Positions 11,321 to 24,139 of a stretch of 64,000 bases of DNA are shown one piece after another. The first letter of the stretch is position 1, and the number at the start of each line of letters is the position of its first letter. Below the pieces are notes generated by a model, which was not told where the DNA came from, made no database searches, and saw only the letters and a list, made by a program, of their open reading frames with translations. This stretch comes from Beaufortia kweichowensis (lineage: Eukaryota > Chordata > Actinopteri > Cypriniformes > Gastromyzontidae). Location of the stretch: contig CM032816.1 in NCBI GenBank assembly GCA_019155185.1, positions 5,051,010-5,115,009 on the forward strand. Direction: 5' to 3'. Position numbers and translations under genes: made by a program.

Positions 11321-12644
11321 ATTTTTTGTGATTCATTCTTCTGATACTGTACAATTCACATTTCATAGACACATTAAGTTAAAGGCATCCCAGCCTGGAT
11401 AAATCTAACAGTTACGTCATCGTTCATTTCAGTCATGTCTGTGTTTTCACTATTATTTTTATTTCCAGACAGTTTCTGCTGTGTAACCACAGAGAAACTC
11501 TTGACCAACTAAAATATTTACCAATCTGTACCTTCTCAAGAAACACGTCATTCACTTGGGCACAGACTGCTTAACACTTATTTAGTTTAACCTTTTAGTT
11601 TAACCATCCTTTCCTCCGGCGAGATCTTGTGGAAAATTAAGGAAGTTTACTTTACTATTTGGAGAAAGTGTGCTGTTATGCTGCCTTGTTATTCTTTCGT
11701 ATTTACAGTATTTCATATGTTATATTATGTGTTGCTATTTTGTGTTTTCTGTTGTTATGTCTTATGTGATGGTTTGTTGTGTTTTTGTTATGTGATGCTG
11801 CATTATCTTTTGTTTTGTGATTATGTGATTGTTTAGTTATGCATTTATGTATTTTTTTTTTTTGAGCTTATACTGTTTCTTTCCTGTATGGAAAGTAAAA
11901 AAAGAAAAGCGTAGAATGTTAATTCATACACATTTTTCCTTCTCATTCTAACTCGCGAAACATTTGTTTTAAAAACACCTAATTAAACACCTGCGGTTGG
12001 CGTTCAGCCGGTGAATAAGAGTGTGTTTGTCGTGATGTCAATCATTTTAATTTCCAGCTGCTTTATGTGTTGAAACCACAAATTTAAGTCTCTTCCTAAA
12101 GCACAGAGCAAAGAGCGCGGCACGCAAGACTGCTGAAACCGGTGTTCGCAGTAGACGGGCCATTGTCTTAACGTAATACTGATGCAGCAGCAAATCGTCT
12201 GCGTAGACTCGACTTGTCTCGGTTTGTTTGGATGATGTAACCTTTTTGCAATCAGGCCTTTGGCAGCTCTCTCCTTTCATGTATCCTGTAATGCTATACG
12301 TTTTGATTTCTTTGAAATCATCGCACAATCTGCATACTTAAGGTAGACTGTCACTTCGGGCCTGGTGAGATTCGTAATTGGCTGTGGTTCTTTTTTTTTG
12401 CATGTCTCATCGTGAGAGTGCTGATAATTAAAGCAGGGCGCACCTTGGGTTACAGCATCTGTGGCTGTGTTCAAAAAACATAGATAGCTGTCTACGCAGG
12501 CAATATTTTAGGAATGACATTGATGTGAAGCGTGTTTTAAGAGATTTTAAAGGAAGCTCTAATTCTGAAATATCGCGATTTCTGTACATTTTCAAGCAGG
12601 TATGTGTATTTTGGTTACATAGATGGTTAAAAAAAATCATCTTA
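11321..12644. other. Non-coding stretch with TTATGTGAT-rich patch
   Basis: Between about 11690 and 11850 the words TTATGTGAT and TTATG recur irregularly, giving a low-complexity TG/AT-rich patch. The rest is mixed. Minus-strand frames of 65-93 codons (12047-12682) overlap each other and are unrecognised. Confidence 0.4.
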
Positions 12645-12866
12645 TGGGGGTAGTTTACCCAAAAATGTAGTTTCACCCTCATGTCATTTCAAACCTGTAT
12701 GACTTTCTTTATTCTACCAAACACAAAAGAAGATATTTTAAAGAGTGTTGGTAATCAAACAACATTGACCCCCATTGACTTCTATTATATGGACACAAAA
12801 CCACTGGGACATTTCTCAAAATACCTTCTTTTGTGTTTCGCAGAAGAAAAAGTTATGAAGTAATGA
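12645..12866. mobile_element. Palindromic MITE (GGGATAGTT type), copy
   Basis: The series GGTAGTTTACCCAAAAATG, CATGTCATTTCAAACCTGTA, CACAAAAGAAGATATTTT, AACAACATTGACCCCCATTG, ACTGGGACATTTCTCAAAAT and CGCAGAAGAAAAAGT follows the usual order of a cyprinid palindromic MITE. It resembles the Angel-type elements described from zebrafish; the family name is from memory. The far right end is worn. Confidence 0.75.
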
Positions 12867-14029
12867 ATAATTTAGAAACTATAAAGTCTGTTTAGCCGAC
12901 CAATACAATAGAAGACAAGAAAGTGGACTGTTCTCAAAACCTGATTTAAAACTATCAATGTTTTTATACTCTATATATTACCACCATATAAACTGAATTT
13001 CTATCGATTCAACGTGCCGGTTTTCTTAACAGGCACACTGTCAGCGTTCCCATTGTGCCAAGTGAGCAGCCGATCCCTCTGTGGAGAAAGAAGAGAAAGA
13101 TTTACCCCCGTCTTCTGATGTAGAGGCTAGTCATACTGACAAGGTGTGAAAAGAGTCATGATCGTCTATTTTCTAGCCTTCAGAAGGGGCTTTGATGGCC
13201 TGTCAGAGCTTTTACAAGTCACGGATAGAATCTCCACTACATTATAATATGTACACGACACGTTTCTGATAGACAGCGGGTCTCGGCTGTGATGTACTCT
13301 GTCTATTTTTGCACCATCTAAGAAGTGCCCATCGTTTTAAGTATTACCGATGCAAAGTCGAGAAAGATCTCCGTTTCGGCAAGCAGATTTGTAACATTAC
13401 ATAATGATCTTAGGTGTGGTCATAATTTTCTTTATTCATTGTACTGGACGATTAATACGTAATACAAATTAATCTTTAATGTGACTGTTCAAGATTTAAC
13501 ATCACTGTTGTTTATGTAAGAGTGTCTTGACTCAGTCTCTGACGTGTCGTCTTCTGTCTCCCAGCATCGTTTCTCATCTCTTTTGTTTGTTTGTTTGTTG
13601 TTGCTGAGGTGAGGTGTGACAGTTCGGCCTTTGTTGACTTCATGGCATAACAGGAAGTGACACGTTGAGGGGTGCTGTAACAAACGGAAATCAATGTTGA
13701 TGGGTGATGACAATATATAGGCGCGTCGCACACCTGCGTGTCTGCATAGGTGTGTGTGTGAGCTGTTTGTGTAAGATGGATGTTTCTACGTGGTTCTTGT
13801 TGAATAACAGCTTGTTTGTAACTTTGAAAATTGAATTCTGAAATTACACAAAGCTGTTGTATTAAGCATAGATGAGAAACTGAGATGAGTTATACAATAT
13901 ATGTTTGACAGATATACACAGATTTAAATGAGAGTGCCTCTCCAAACGTGCATTCAACGTTGTTGTTTATGTGTGAAGAATACTTTAATAGTTTCGGTGA
14001 AAACGGGCGAGTTTCTTTACGTGTTTACT
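12867..14029. other. Non-coding stretch
   Basis: Mixed composition. A short (TTTG)n run lies near 13582-13600, and a TG-rich patch near 13735-13765. Two overlapping minus-strand frames of 73-80 codons (13489-13733) arise from the same DNA and are unrecognised. Confidence 0.35.
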
Positions 14030-14165
14030 GCAGACGCCTGTACAACAAGTGAAGCAGAAATTTAATTGTAACTAATTAGCTCCCAAGAGGATTAATCCAC
14101 TGTCTTTATTCCCCAGTTTACCTGCGATATGCAAATGCCTCTAGTGTGTGAGAGAGAGAGAGAGA
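14030..14165. promoter_or_regulatory. Candidate enhancer with homeodomain, bicoid-type and octamer motifs
   Basis: Within about 70 bases lie TAATTAG (14073-14079), the perfect palindrome GGATTAATCC (14089-14098), which combines two bicoid/OTX-type GGATTA half sites, and the octamer ATGCAAAT (14129-14136). A short (GA)n run follows at about 14149-14166. The motif cluster is seen directly; enhancer activity is inferred. Confidence 0.4.
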
Positions 14166-15714
14166 AAGTGGGAGTGGTAATGCAAGTTTCCATGAAGCGA
14201 AGTTGAAATGAGATCGTAACAAGCTTCGTTTTTGTCACATCATAGCACTTTTCATCCTCCCTCGCCTCCAGCGCTCTGAAGTCTGTGTAATTGAATGTGG
14301 TCACGTTGGTGTCATCCTCCGTGACCCGGGTTCAAGAGCTGGGTCGTGTCAAGACTTTGTTCTGTAGCGTGCTGGTTAGCATTGGCAAGATTTGAGGGGG
14401 ATTTGCGACGAATGATTTGCCTGAACACATTGTAAAGGATTGGTTTGTGGAGATACAGTTCACATAGAATGGATGCGTGTTTACTAACGGGTTTAGGATT
14501 ATAGTATATACTGTTAATTTGGACGATCTTACTGTACACGAGAGACGGAAAGTAAGGACAACTCGCTATCTGTCCACCTTGACTTTGAGCGAAACTAACT
14601 TATCTGGGATAGGACCTTCTCTCGTCGACATTCCAGCTCAAGTTCAGCCCTGTTTGTTCTGTATTAGGATTTGGCCGCTGGGATATTGTTCATTCTCTCC
14701 TTGATAAATGGGGCAGGGGTGAAAGGTTAAAACAACTATTTTACAGCCAAAACAGGATATTGGGTCTTGCTAAGTTTGGACACGCAAATAGAAAAGGTGG
14801 AGAGGGAGGACATGGGCCTTTACCCAAACCGTTTAGTAATAGCATTGTCTATCCTGTTATGTTTCTATGGCAACCTAATACAGTCTAGCTACTGTAAATA
14901 CAGTACAGTTACAAAACAAATCAGTGTTCAAAACTGTCTCCTTAACTTCGCAACGGCTTTAATTCGAGATCTTACTAGAAATGTCAGTTTGACGTCAACA
15001 AACCTGCAGTTTATGTTTCAAACAGAGATGGCGATATAGATTTGATAAAGTTTGGCATCCTGCTTTAGATTACTCATTTGTGCTGCATGAAACTCTTTAC
15101 TTACCACAAGCTTACGGCCTTTAATGGTTAGCTGGTTTAGGTTTCATTGAGGGATATGACCTCATAACCGAGGCTTTTAATTTAAACAGACACTGTACAG
15201 ACGCTTTGGTCAGTGACAGTTTAACAGAAGTGCTCCTTGACGCTGTGCCGCGTCAGTGTTTGTAATCGGAGCGCTGAAACACAGAGCTGTAAAACCGAAT
15301 GAAGGCTTATTGAGGGAAAGTATGAGCAAGGGAAAATGTGGAATGCCTGCATTTAGCAGCTGTTACATCACTGGACTTTTCCACGTGTCTCTCCACTGAA
15401 TACTGGGATACATATCACATCCCGACTGCAGGACGCAGACTGACCTACTACAACCTTTCCTACTTTTCTTCCTGTCTGATGTCTGTGTTTATTTCAACTT
15501 GATAACTGGAAAATGTTTGTTCAAAGTTTTTCCTTAAAGTATACAGTCATTATTAGGGATGGGGAAAAAAAGAGTTGAAATCCAATTCCAAAATGATTTT
15601 TTTAGCATAGCATTAAAAATTATTGTTGGTTACATGAAAAGTAATAAATGCATGTTCCAAACTGTATATTTTTATTTTTTGTTCTTTGTAAATGTGTTTA
15701 GTCCGTATTCATTA
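14166..15714. other. Non-coding stretch, no recognised element
   Basis: Mixed composition, with scattered frames of 60-90 codons that are unrecognised and lack exon signals. No inverted-repeat element was seen. Confidence 0.35.
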
Positions 15715-15850
15715 ATATTTGTATGCAACAAATTAATTAATATAAATTAATTAATTAATATTAAATATCTTATTCAATATCATGTTTCATTCTATAACGT
15801 TTTTTTTTCAATGAACAAAATAATAATTATAAATTAATTTACCTTTTAAT
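15715..15850. repeat. AT-rich low-complexity with TTAA/ATTA words
   Basis: Repeated TTAATTAATTAATA-like words and A/T runs make a strongly AT-rich patch. No element ends. Confidence 0.7.
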
Positions 15851-16880
15851 TAATACGATTTGTTTGTGGTGCATCAGAGTTTTTTCTCTCCAGCGTCTCA
15901 TTGCAAATGACATCATCTTTTACAGTATGCTGCACGTCGCTATAGCATATTATGACATTATCCTTCAAAAACACATCACTTAACTAAAATAAGCAGAAAA
16001 CCATTAAATGAGAGAGTTGTATGTTGCAGAAGTGAAGTGTCAGTGTTTGGCAGAAGAGGAAGGGAAGTAACGGCGGTGATGGTTGAGAGTGAGATTAGCC
16101 TGTCCTGCTGGATGCTGATAAGACACCCAGTGTCCGTGCATATCATTCCTACCCACTCATCCACTGCATTTACACCGACAGATAGATGAGTCTGTCTAAG
16201 GATATTCCTTAAAAAAAAGTCAAAAATAAATTGCATAAGAATAGCTGCATAAGATCTGCTTGCTTTCGATAAAAATGTGAATATGTTGCAAAGATATAAA
16301 TGGATATAGTCTAAAAATCTGAGACAGCATTGAAAATCTGGGATTCAAACTCTGAAATGCTAAACAGAGACGATGATTTAATAAGCAAATTAGATTCTTT
16401 ACTAGTTTAGAGTTGTTAAATAAATAAAAAAGTTGGTTTTAAATTTATGTTGTTATTAAATTAGGTATAATTTACAATCATGAATAATATGATAGTATCA
16501 TTTTTCATATTCTTGTATGATATTATATGAATGAATAATAATGTAATTTTTTATGAATTAATTGAAGAATGTAAAATAGTCTCTGACTTTTTAATTTTTT
16601 ACAGTTGTTAGACATAGTAGTCATCATTCATTATGGAAAAGAAGCACAAAGTATGTTTGAAATTGCCTTTTAAACACAAAGGTTTAACCTATACAACCAC
16701 TTGGCCATGGCTGAAATTAAATTATAGTTTTATATTGAAGCGTTCTGTTTTCTAAAATCATATATATTGCAGTTCACTCCTTCCATCTGGCATGTTTTTA
16801 GGGGTAGCCAGTGCGCTTCATGCATTATTTAGTACATCCACAGCCAGCCTTGAGAAAAACCACATCACCTGGAGAAAAGG
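15851..16880. other. AT-rich non-coding stretch
   Basis: No gene, RNA or transposon is recognised. The minus-strand frame at 15976-16236 (86 codons) is unrecognised. Confidence 0.35.
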
Positions 16881-17300
16881 GAAATCTAACCTGAATTTGA
16901 CATTTCCTAATATCCTAGTCTAAAAGTTTTTGTTTCAGGGAGATAGAGGCTGTAATTGCTCCACCGCAAGAAAGACTGCCGATTCTTCTGGGTATTGTGG
17001 GTGACTGTGGGGATCCAGGCCAGATTGGAACGCAGTAATTGCAAAGACAAGAGGCCTGAGAATAAATGGAGAAAAAATAGTTTCTCACTGTCAGCGCCGG
17101 GAAGGTCAAAAGTACAAGCGTGTGATATCCGCACATGTTACGGCATATTATTCACAATGCACACATGGGATCTGAATCTTTTCTTAGATGTCCAATTCGA
17201 TGTCGCTTTGATGACGCGTGGCACTTATGATCTGCGAAGTAACAAGGCACGGGCCGCTAGATACATCATGTCAACAGTGTGGGGTTACGGTTAATACAGA
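16881..17300. promoter_or_regulatory. Candidate conserved non-coding block
   Basis: Balanced, repeat-free sequence between AT-rich flanks. An acceptor-like TTTTTGTTTCAG ends at about 16938 and is followed by a 112-codon plus-strand frame (16956-17294). The frame gives no recognisable protein, and opposite-strand frames overlap it. I favour a non-coding conserved block over an exon. Confidence 0.25.
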
Positions 17301-18148
17301 AGCGAGGTCTCTCGGTCTGTCGTACCGAAAATCACTATTCCATTATTTGATTAATGTATTGCTGGTGTTGTCACAATACATACATTTCCCTCGTAAGATG
17401 AAAGACAAACAGATGCAATTTATTTCTTCAGATTAAATATTGATCAGTTGTTCTATACGGAGCGTCAGGTGTCCGTCTGAAAAATGATCGCAGGCGGGTT
17501 TACGTTACAAATGCTTTGGTACGTTCACCTGACTGTCCTCCACAGAACAGGAGAATAAGCTTTGTTGGATTTTACTCTTAAATATTATTTTGATCATTTT
17601 TTTTATATTTGCCGGCAGAGTTTATTGAAACTGTATGTTTCAGAGATTACATTTGAAAATGTGAAATATTAAAAAAACAAACAAACAAAGGAAAAAACCC
17701 TCCTTTTACTTCATTTTGAAGCAAGTCTTCATGTTCCCTCTTCAAAATTTATATCTGCTAGACAAATATCGACTATATTCAACTTTTACATTTTACATTC
17801 GATCCCTCAATACTAAATATTTGGTTACATCCTTGAATATTACCATACTTGAGTCACAGTACAATAAATATTGCAGTTCTTTTCAACGCACATACACCAA
17901 GTATTGCAGTACATCAATCTTTTTTTATTTGACTGCTGTAAGATATTCTTGCAAAATCATGTGTCATGTCAAACTCATTCTCGCCTCTAACAGCGTCTGC
18001 ACGAGCGACAGTGAGCATGCACGCTCCATTAGATTGCAGATGGGATCTTAAATCTGTGACCGTACTACAGTAAATTTTCAGCTATACTGGAGTAACTATA
18101 GTAGAATATATCACAGTAATGCCATCAGGACATTCGTACCTTCAGTCC
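17301..18148. other. AT-rich non-coding stretch
   Basis: Contains a short (AAAC)n run near 17675-17690. The 111-codon frame at 17716-18051 is Tyr/Ser-rich, from AT-rich DNA, and unrecognised. Confidence 0.35.
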
Positions 18149-18394
18149 TAAAGGGATAGTTTATCCAAATATGAAAATTCCTTCATCAGTTATTCATCCT
18201 CATGTCATTTCAAACCTGTATGACTTTCTTTCCTCTGCAGAACACAAAAGAAGATATTTGAAGAAAGTTGGTTACCAAACAACATTGGACCCCTATTGAC
18301 TTCCATTGGATGGAGACATTTCTCAAAATACCTTCTTTTGTGTTTCGAACGAATGATGACAGAATTGCTATTTTTGGATAAACTGTCTTTTAAA
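18149..18394. mobile_element. Palindromic MITE (GGGATAGTT type), full-length copy
   Basis: It opens TAAAGGGATAGTTTATCC and closes GGATAAACTGTCTTTTA, which are inverted repeats about 245 bases apart. The interior has CATTTCAAACCTGTATGAC, CACAAAAGAAGATATTTG and TGACTTCCATTGGATGG in the family order. Non-coding. Confidence 0.85.
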
Positions 18395-19315
18395 AATGTG
18401 ATAGAGAAAAAGCATTTTTGTGAGACAGAAAAATGGGGGACACTATCAAACATAGATTAAAAAAGAAAAGCAGGATTTTCACCTCTAATGCTTCAAAAAC
18501 GTCATGGGACACGGAAGTGTACCGTATTCATTAAAAAACTGTTTGTACTGGGATATGAAAGCCTCTCCTGTTATTTTGCCATCTTTCACATCTGGAGTAT
18601 TGACTATAATAGTTTTGCTCGAGATGAACGACAGACCCTCCGCACAGCGAAATGGAGAGAGCAGCGGAGAGGGAAGAAATTTGTAAGGGAAAGTGCCCAG
18701 AGCCACAGTTACTGACATAAAACAACAAGTTATCAAATCTAATTAAATCCATACGACTGGAGGGAACGGCGTCGCTTATTGCGGCGTATGTCGCAGCAGT
18801 CACACGACACAGTGGAACATTAAAGAGCCGTCACGTTGCGATAACTAGATGTCAGAACATTTCGCTCTGAAAGCTGAGACCGGGAAACAAGTATTATACA
18901 AGAATCACTTTCAATTATAATTGAATAGACTTTACTTTCAATACATATTCATGCGTGGGTGCATGTGGGTGTGTTTCTATCCTAGCTTTACTTTAGGGAC
19001 AAAACCAAACTGGGTAAAAAAATTTACCCAGTTACCAATACTTGAAATAAACTGTTCATTAATATTTTTATAATTCACTTATAAAATGGCACACAGTGTA
19101 TTTTAAGGTTAGGGTTTGTCTATTGTAATTGCGTTGTGTACAGTGTTTCTGAAGAAGTGGTGCTTGTCTATGCAAAGCTTATGGGAGTAAGGATGGTTGC
19201 TAGAATGTTGCAAGTTGGTTTCTATAATGATTCTGATCCGTAAATATGGACAAAAAAGTCTTTATTAGTGTAAGTCAATGCAAAATTGTGTTAACTATAA
19301 GTATACATTGTAATA
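18395..19315. other. Non-coding stretch; 18480-18850 CNE-like
   Basis: The first half is balanced and repeat-free, with CpGs near 18765-18850. Frames are open on both strands at once for 60-90 codons, with no recognisable protein. The second half is AT-rich. Possibly regulatory; no firm evidence. Confidence 0.25.
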
Positions 19316-19565
19316 TGTGATCCTGCCTGTGAAACCCAGCTAAAGTCATTTTTTTGTGATTTACTGTTTTCTACAGAAAATCATCCTACATAATGTAAAG
19401 AACATTCTGTGGAAATATAATCTTAATATCTTTAAAATTGACTGAGTAATGACATGTTAAAGATTAAAATCATAGTGATATTTATAGGCAAAATCAACCT
19501 TTGATGCTGGTTATGTCATAATTTGATTTTGAGACTTTAGCCTGGTTTTTCCAGACAGGTTTACA
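19316..19565 (+). mobile_element. MITE with TGTGATCCTG...CAGGTTTACA ends, best copy
   Basis: The left end is TGTGATCCTGCCTGTGAAAC then CCAGCTAAAGTC. The right end, GACTTTAGCCTGGTTTTTCC then AGACAGGTTTACA, is its imperfect reverse complement, giving terminal inverted repeats of about 30 bases on a 250-base element. TAATGTAAAGAACATTCTGTG in the interior links it to 11108 and 53779. Non-autonomous; the superfamily is not assigned. Confidence 0.8.
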
Positions 19566-20089
19566 TATTTGAGGTCTTTTCCTTAGCAAGTCCTTATTTG
19601 TTTTGTAATGCTACGCAATGCCATGTGTATTAGTAACTTGTAGTGAAGTTTTTTTGTGCGTTGTCCTTGACGAACAACTATATTTTGACTACTTTTGTCT
19701 AATAAATCAAACAAATCAAAGCACATTTATTTAAGTAGCAAATATACACAAATGTCACTGTAGAGAAGTTTATCATCATGTAATGTCATGTAGAAAAGTT
19801 CATTATCATACTACAATATCATAGTGTCATAAGTATAATGTGGACATTATACTTACCAATAACGTAACCAACATCTTATTATTATAAACGGTAAAATATT
19901 TTTTGGGAATATCCAGTCAAGGTCTTGGAAATTCCAGCGTTGTGTCACATCAAGTGTACTAAGACAGGAAGTGAACAGATATCCATCTCAACTTGGCCAC
20001 GGGATGTATTGTTCCCTCCACCTTGTTTTTTCCCTTCCCGTGCTCTTTCTGCACTCTGAGAGACATTTTCTTTCCGTTCCTGACATTTT
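19566..20089. other. AT-rich stretch with perfect palindrome
   Basis: AAGTATAATGT (19831-19841) and ACATTATACTT (19844-19854) form a perfect 11-base inverted repeat with a 2-base centre. A related TCATGTAGARAAGTT word is repeated near 19755-19800. No gene. Confidence 0.5.
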
Positions 20090-20365
20090 TAATAAAAAGC
20101 AGCCTTTGCGTTTTCCGACATCGCCGAAGGACACTTCAAGTGCCGTTTTATGCACGCCGCAAATTAATTTCCTAAATAAAAGGCAAAAAACAAATTGATA
20201 GCTAATGAAAAAGAAAAACACAGGAGTTGTTATTCCGCACAAGACCTCCTGCTGACACTCTCAGAACCCTCAATCAATCATGAGTTATCAACATACCGTT
20301 GCTACAATTAAATCAATACCTGCGCCTCTAATTCAATTAAGATTTTTTTCGCCCCTAGAATAAAA
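20090..20365. promoter_or_regulatory. Candidate conserved non-coding element
   Basis: Repeat-free sequence with AAATTAATTTCC (about 20161), tandem AATC half sites in CAATCAATCA (20271-20280), and ATTCAATTAAG near 20331. These resemble HOX/PBX-type motifs. Function is inferred only. Confidence 0.3.
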
Positions 20366-20630
20366 CGTACGTGAAGGCTGACGGGACGGCCACCGTTGTT
20401 TGTTTTATCTGCGTGAACACGTGTTGCTGTGTTCGCCGCGGTTGTCAGCCTAGCGGGCCATATCTCTCCGCTTCATCCTTCTGCAAGGTGGAAATAAAAA
20501 ACATGGGGAAAATAATGGGTGTATTGAGTTTGCCAGCTGTTATATAATTTATACGTTGTGTTAAGCCATCCATCATCACCAACAAGCCGCAAGTGTTCAC
20601 ACTGCAATACCAAAACCAAGAGTTGAAATT

Positions 20631-20757
20631 GAAGATATTTTGAGAAATGTCTCGGTGGTTTTTCGTTCATGCAATAGAAGTCAATGGGGGTCAATGTTGT
20701 TTGGTTACCAACATTCTTCAAAAAGTATCTTTTGTGTTGTGCAGAAGAAAGATTGTC
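20631..20757. mobile_element. Palindromic MITE (GGGATAGTT type), half copy
   Basis: GAAGATATTTTGAGAAATGT, AGAAGTCAATGGGGGTCAAT, GTTTGGTTACCAACATTCTT and TGCAGAAGAAAGA follow the core of the family. Both outer ends are missing, so this is a core fragment of about 130 bases. Confidence 0.75.
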
Positions 20758-22036
20758 GAAATATTGTCAAATTGGCTGAATATGTGATTATCATGCCATC
20801 AATCATAAAATCAGTTTTGTACCCGTCATCAAATTCTAAATTTAATAAATACGCTTGTAGTGCCTCCCATGACACATTTTAAGCGAAATCTGGCAACGCT
20901 GTACAATAAGATGTGATAATACCATCTGGCAAGCGCTCGTGAAGATCGCTCTCCTAGAATTCTAGACACGCTGTTGATTTGGAACATGTGCGCCCTAATG
21001 AGGTAAGCCAGGCTCTTTTTGTTAGCGTTGTTGCTATGACTCACAGTGGATTAGAGAGGATTTGATGTTGTGACTCAAGCTTCAAGCTCAAATAATAACT
21101 CACCCCCTCACATCCTCATCCAACGACCGAACGCCGTCCGCCTCCCATCCCGTCCCCTCCGGTGTTGCCGAACGCTCGTGGCGAATTTGCCTCCATTTCC
21201 CTGACAGAGATCTGATGGAACGTCTCAATACGGCCTGTCGTCTGATGGGAAGTCATGCGTTGGTGGCGTTAAAGCTTATAGCTCACTTGAGTGATGGTCG
21301 TCTAGAAGTGTCGAAGGACGTTGGGTAATAATGGGGAAAGAGGGGAACGAGTGTTTAGAGGGCGGAAGAAAGTGAGGCAGCGGTATGGGTGGATAGATGG
21401 CTTGTAAAAGTTATTCAAGGTGAAGGAGCATCCAGTTGGATGTTGTTGTGCTAATTAACAAGGCATACGGCATGAAAAACATGAGGTGACAGAAAGTAGA
21501 ACTGGACGGTATGATAGTATATCTGTACTGTATTCGCACTGCATTCGCACAGTTGAAAGTAAACGGGACTTGTGATGTCATAGATACGTACTTTTTAAGT
21601 ACATTTGATCACATTAACGAATGACAATCGTAGACAAATATTGGCCATGTCTATGTTGCTTGTATTTGGGTTAAAGTAAACATCTGTAAAATATGTTTAT
21701 GTAAATGTTTATGGTGATATTTACACCCACAAACATTTGCTGAGTAACAAAAACACCATACAAGGAATAAACATTCAATTTTTTTGTTTTGTGTCTATTA
21801 AGTTCCAAATTAAAAGAAAAAAAGCATTTTAAGTATTTAATACACTGGGTGACGTCAAAATAAAAATAACCCCATGATTATTTGATGTATAAAATCTATT
21901 TTTTTCTTCCACTTCGCTATATGGTGATAATGTCTCCATTATATAAAATTACTCATACAGTGATGCACTTTTGGTCATAACGCCCACTCCTAACAGGAAG
22001 ACTTCTTCAATGCAGATTAAATGTGTCTAAGCTGTA
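20758..22036. other. Non-coding stretch
   Basis: From 20930 to 21310 the sequence is balanced and repeat-free, with CpGs near 21120-21180, and is possibly conserved. From 21480 onward it is AT-rich. No gene or RNA recognised. Confidence 0.3.
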
Positions 22037-22060
22037 CTATATATATATATATATATATAT
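22037..22060. repeat. (AT)n microsatellite
   Basis: About twelve uninterrupted AT dinucleotides. Confidence 0.95.
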
Positions 22061-23865
22061 GTCATAAATCACATCACAAGATATTATTGTGCTTGTTTTA
22101 ACCAAATATCTGATGTTTCTCAGTGGTTTCCCACTAATGTAATATCAAAAGGAACTCATTTTTGGTCATATGGTGGGTAGTGAAAACTGCTTGCTGATTG
22201 AAACCGATTCTCATTTTTGAAAGCAGGTTGGATGTATATCAGTGTTTGTATTCTACAGACGTATTTAATGACAAAATTCCCCAAGAAGTTTCTCAGAAAT
22301 GCCTGGAGATTGTTTTCCCCGTAGCTTTGGCATCACTTCAGCTTGTAGCTTCCAGCGACAGAGCAACGGTGTAGACAAGGTGTGGAGATATATAGAGACA
22401 CTTGCTTGTTGTGGTTGCCATGTTTTACATATTTTGAGCTGTTCTGTTTAACCGACTTGAACAGTATCGACTCGTCCTTTTCCTCAGCGTTTCCCATCAA
22501 CTTCCACTGGAAAGCTTTATATTATTGCCTTATTTATGTACGTCCCATTTCTATTTAAAATGTCATTTTAATGAACACTGTCATTACGACCTTTAAATAT
22601 TTAATTTCCGTGTCTACTTCTGACGATTGCTGGTAGAGCGTCTCTCGAACTGTGGGTGGGGTCCACTTTGTCCTCATCGGCCTCGTTGTCTCTTCCTGCA
22701 AGTACTGCGAGGAAATGAGTCCAAAACTGGATGTGATTGACACACACAACCACAGAAACCAAGACCACAGACTTTGGCCTTTCACCTTATCCTTTTATAG
22801 AAGGTCTTCATTGGAGCCAAGACCCCTCAAGTAGCCAGCAGATTGGAGCCAGAGGTTCTACCGAGCCGGGAACCGCCCACGTCTGCTTTTTCATCCTCGT
22901 TTTCAGCCGACATTCAATTCCACCTCTGTCCAGACCTCAATCAGGTCCAGATTTCTGTCCCTGAGCCCTGTTCCACTCCGTCAATGGACTCTTCCTCACG
23001 CGATAAGTTGCGTCAGTCTGACAAACCTGCTGTCGGAGTTTCTGTGCCTTGTGCATGATAATTGAAAATGTCAGCATGATTTTGGAAAATGTCATTTATC
23101 TTGCTGTGCTGTGCCTAATGCTGGTGCCGCCCTTTAATGTTGGTCTGGGATCAGATTAGTTGTATTTGTGACAGTGGGGTTTGGAGGAAGGAAACTGGCA
23201 CCAGATCAGTGTAAATGAGCACTGAAGCAGCTTTTTGGATTGTGTGGATGCTTGCAGTCATGTTTTATTTTTCACAATGTTTGTTGATTTAATAATTTCA
23301 TATTTTTCATATTTTGGGTAAAATATGCAACAGAGGGAAAACAGGAAGTGATAGGGAGGAAGCAAATAATATAATACACAATTGAAGAAATATTATATGT
23401 GTTTTAGTGCTATGGTTCAATGTGGTTTACCCACTAGACCCCTGCTATAAATTACCACACGTCTTATTTTAATTTATTAGATTTTTGTGCAATTAATTAG
23501 CTTAAACAAGCATGAATTATCATTTTGGTTCACATAGGTTTGGTTCTAGTGTCCATTAATTTTTTATATTTTTTCCTACATTTTTACAATTTTATTACAT
23601 TATTTATTAAAAAGTTGAGCTGTTTGGTGCGGTATAATATAACCTGACATTTTATATTTCAAACAGAGATGGCGACAAACAAGCAAAAGTTATGGATTTC
23701 AGCCATAACTTTATTTAAAAAAATGTTATCATTTTATAAAAATCTAAAATTCATTCAAATTTTTTTATAAAAGCAATAAGCCACTAGAATTGTAACTTTA
23801 TTTACTGGCATCTCGTAATTTATTTTTACATAGTTTAAAACGTATTAGCCTATTAAACGGCACTT
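22061..23865. other. Non-coding stretch, one open patch at 22.8-23.06 kb
   Basis: The part from 22640 to 23060 is balanced, and several frames stay open. The plus-strand frame at 22843-23058 encodes a Ser/Pro-rich sequence but lacks an ATG start and clear splice sites. I do not recognise it. The rest is AT-rich, with no element ends seen. Confidence 0.3.
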
Positions 23866-24139
23866 TGGTATACTTGATTCTGATTGGCCAGTTGCAACAA
23901 TCCAAGGTATGCCTTTTCCTAATACCAACACTAATATCAAAGGCTCATCCGGCTACTGCGGGTCAACTTGATCTTGGATATAATCGACTTAAAAATAAAT
24001 TGAATTTATAAGTATTAGAAATTAGATAAATTTGCCTAATTAATACCATATATGAGAGTATATTACAAATGATTAAACCAGATGTGTGTTGATAACTCGG
24101 TTGGGGTTTATTCTGCGATAACAACTGTCTGCTGTACAT
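23866..24139 (+). repeat. Dispersed repeat with TACTTGATTC-GATTGGC core, copy 2
   Basis: This is the longer copy of the repeat at 9918. It has TACTTGATTCTGATTGGCCA near the left end, GGGTCAACTTGATCTTGGAT in the middle, and GGTTGGGGTTTATTCTGCGA followed by TAACAACTG at the right. Low coding potential. Probably a fish MITE; exact ends not fixed. Confidence 0.55.
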
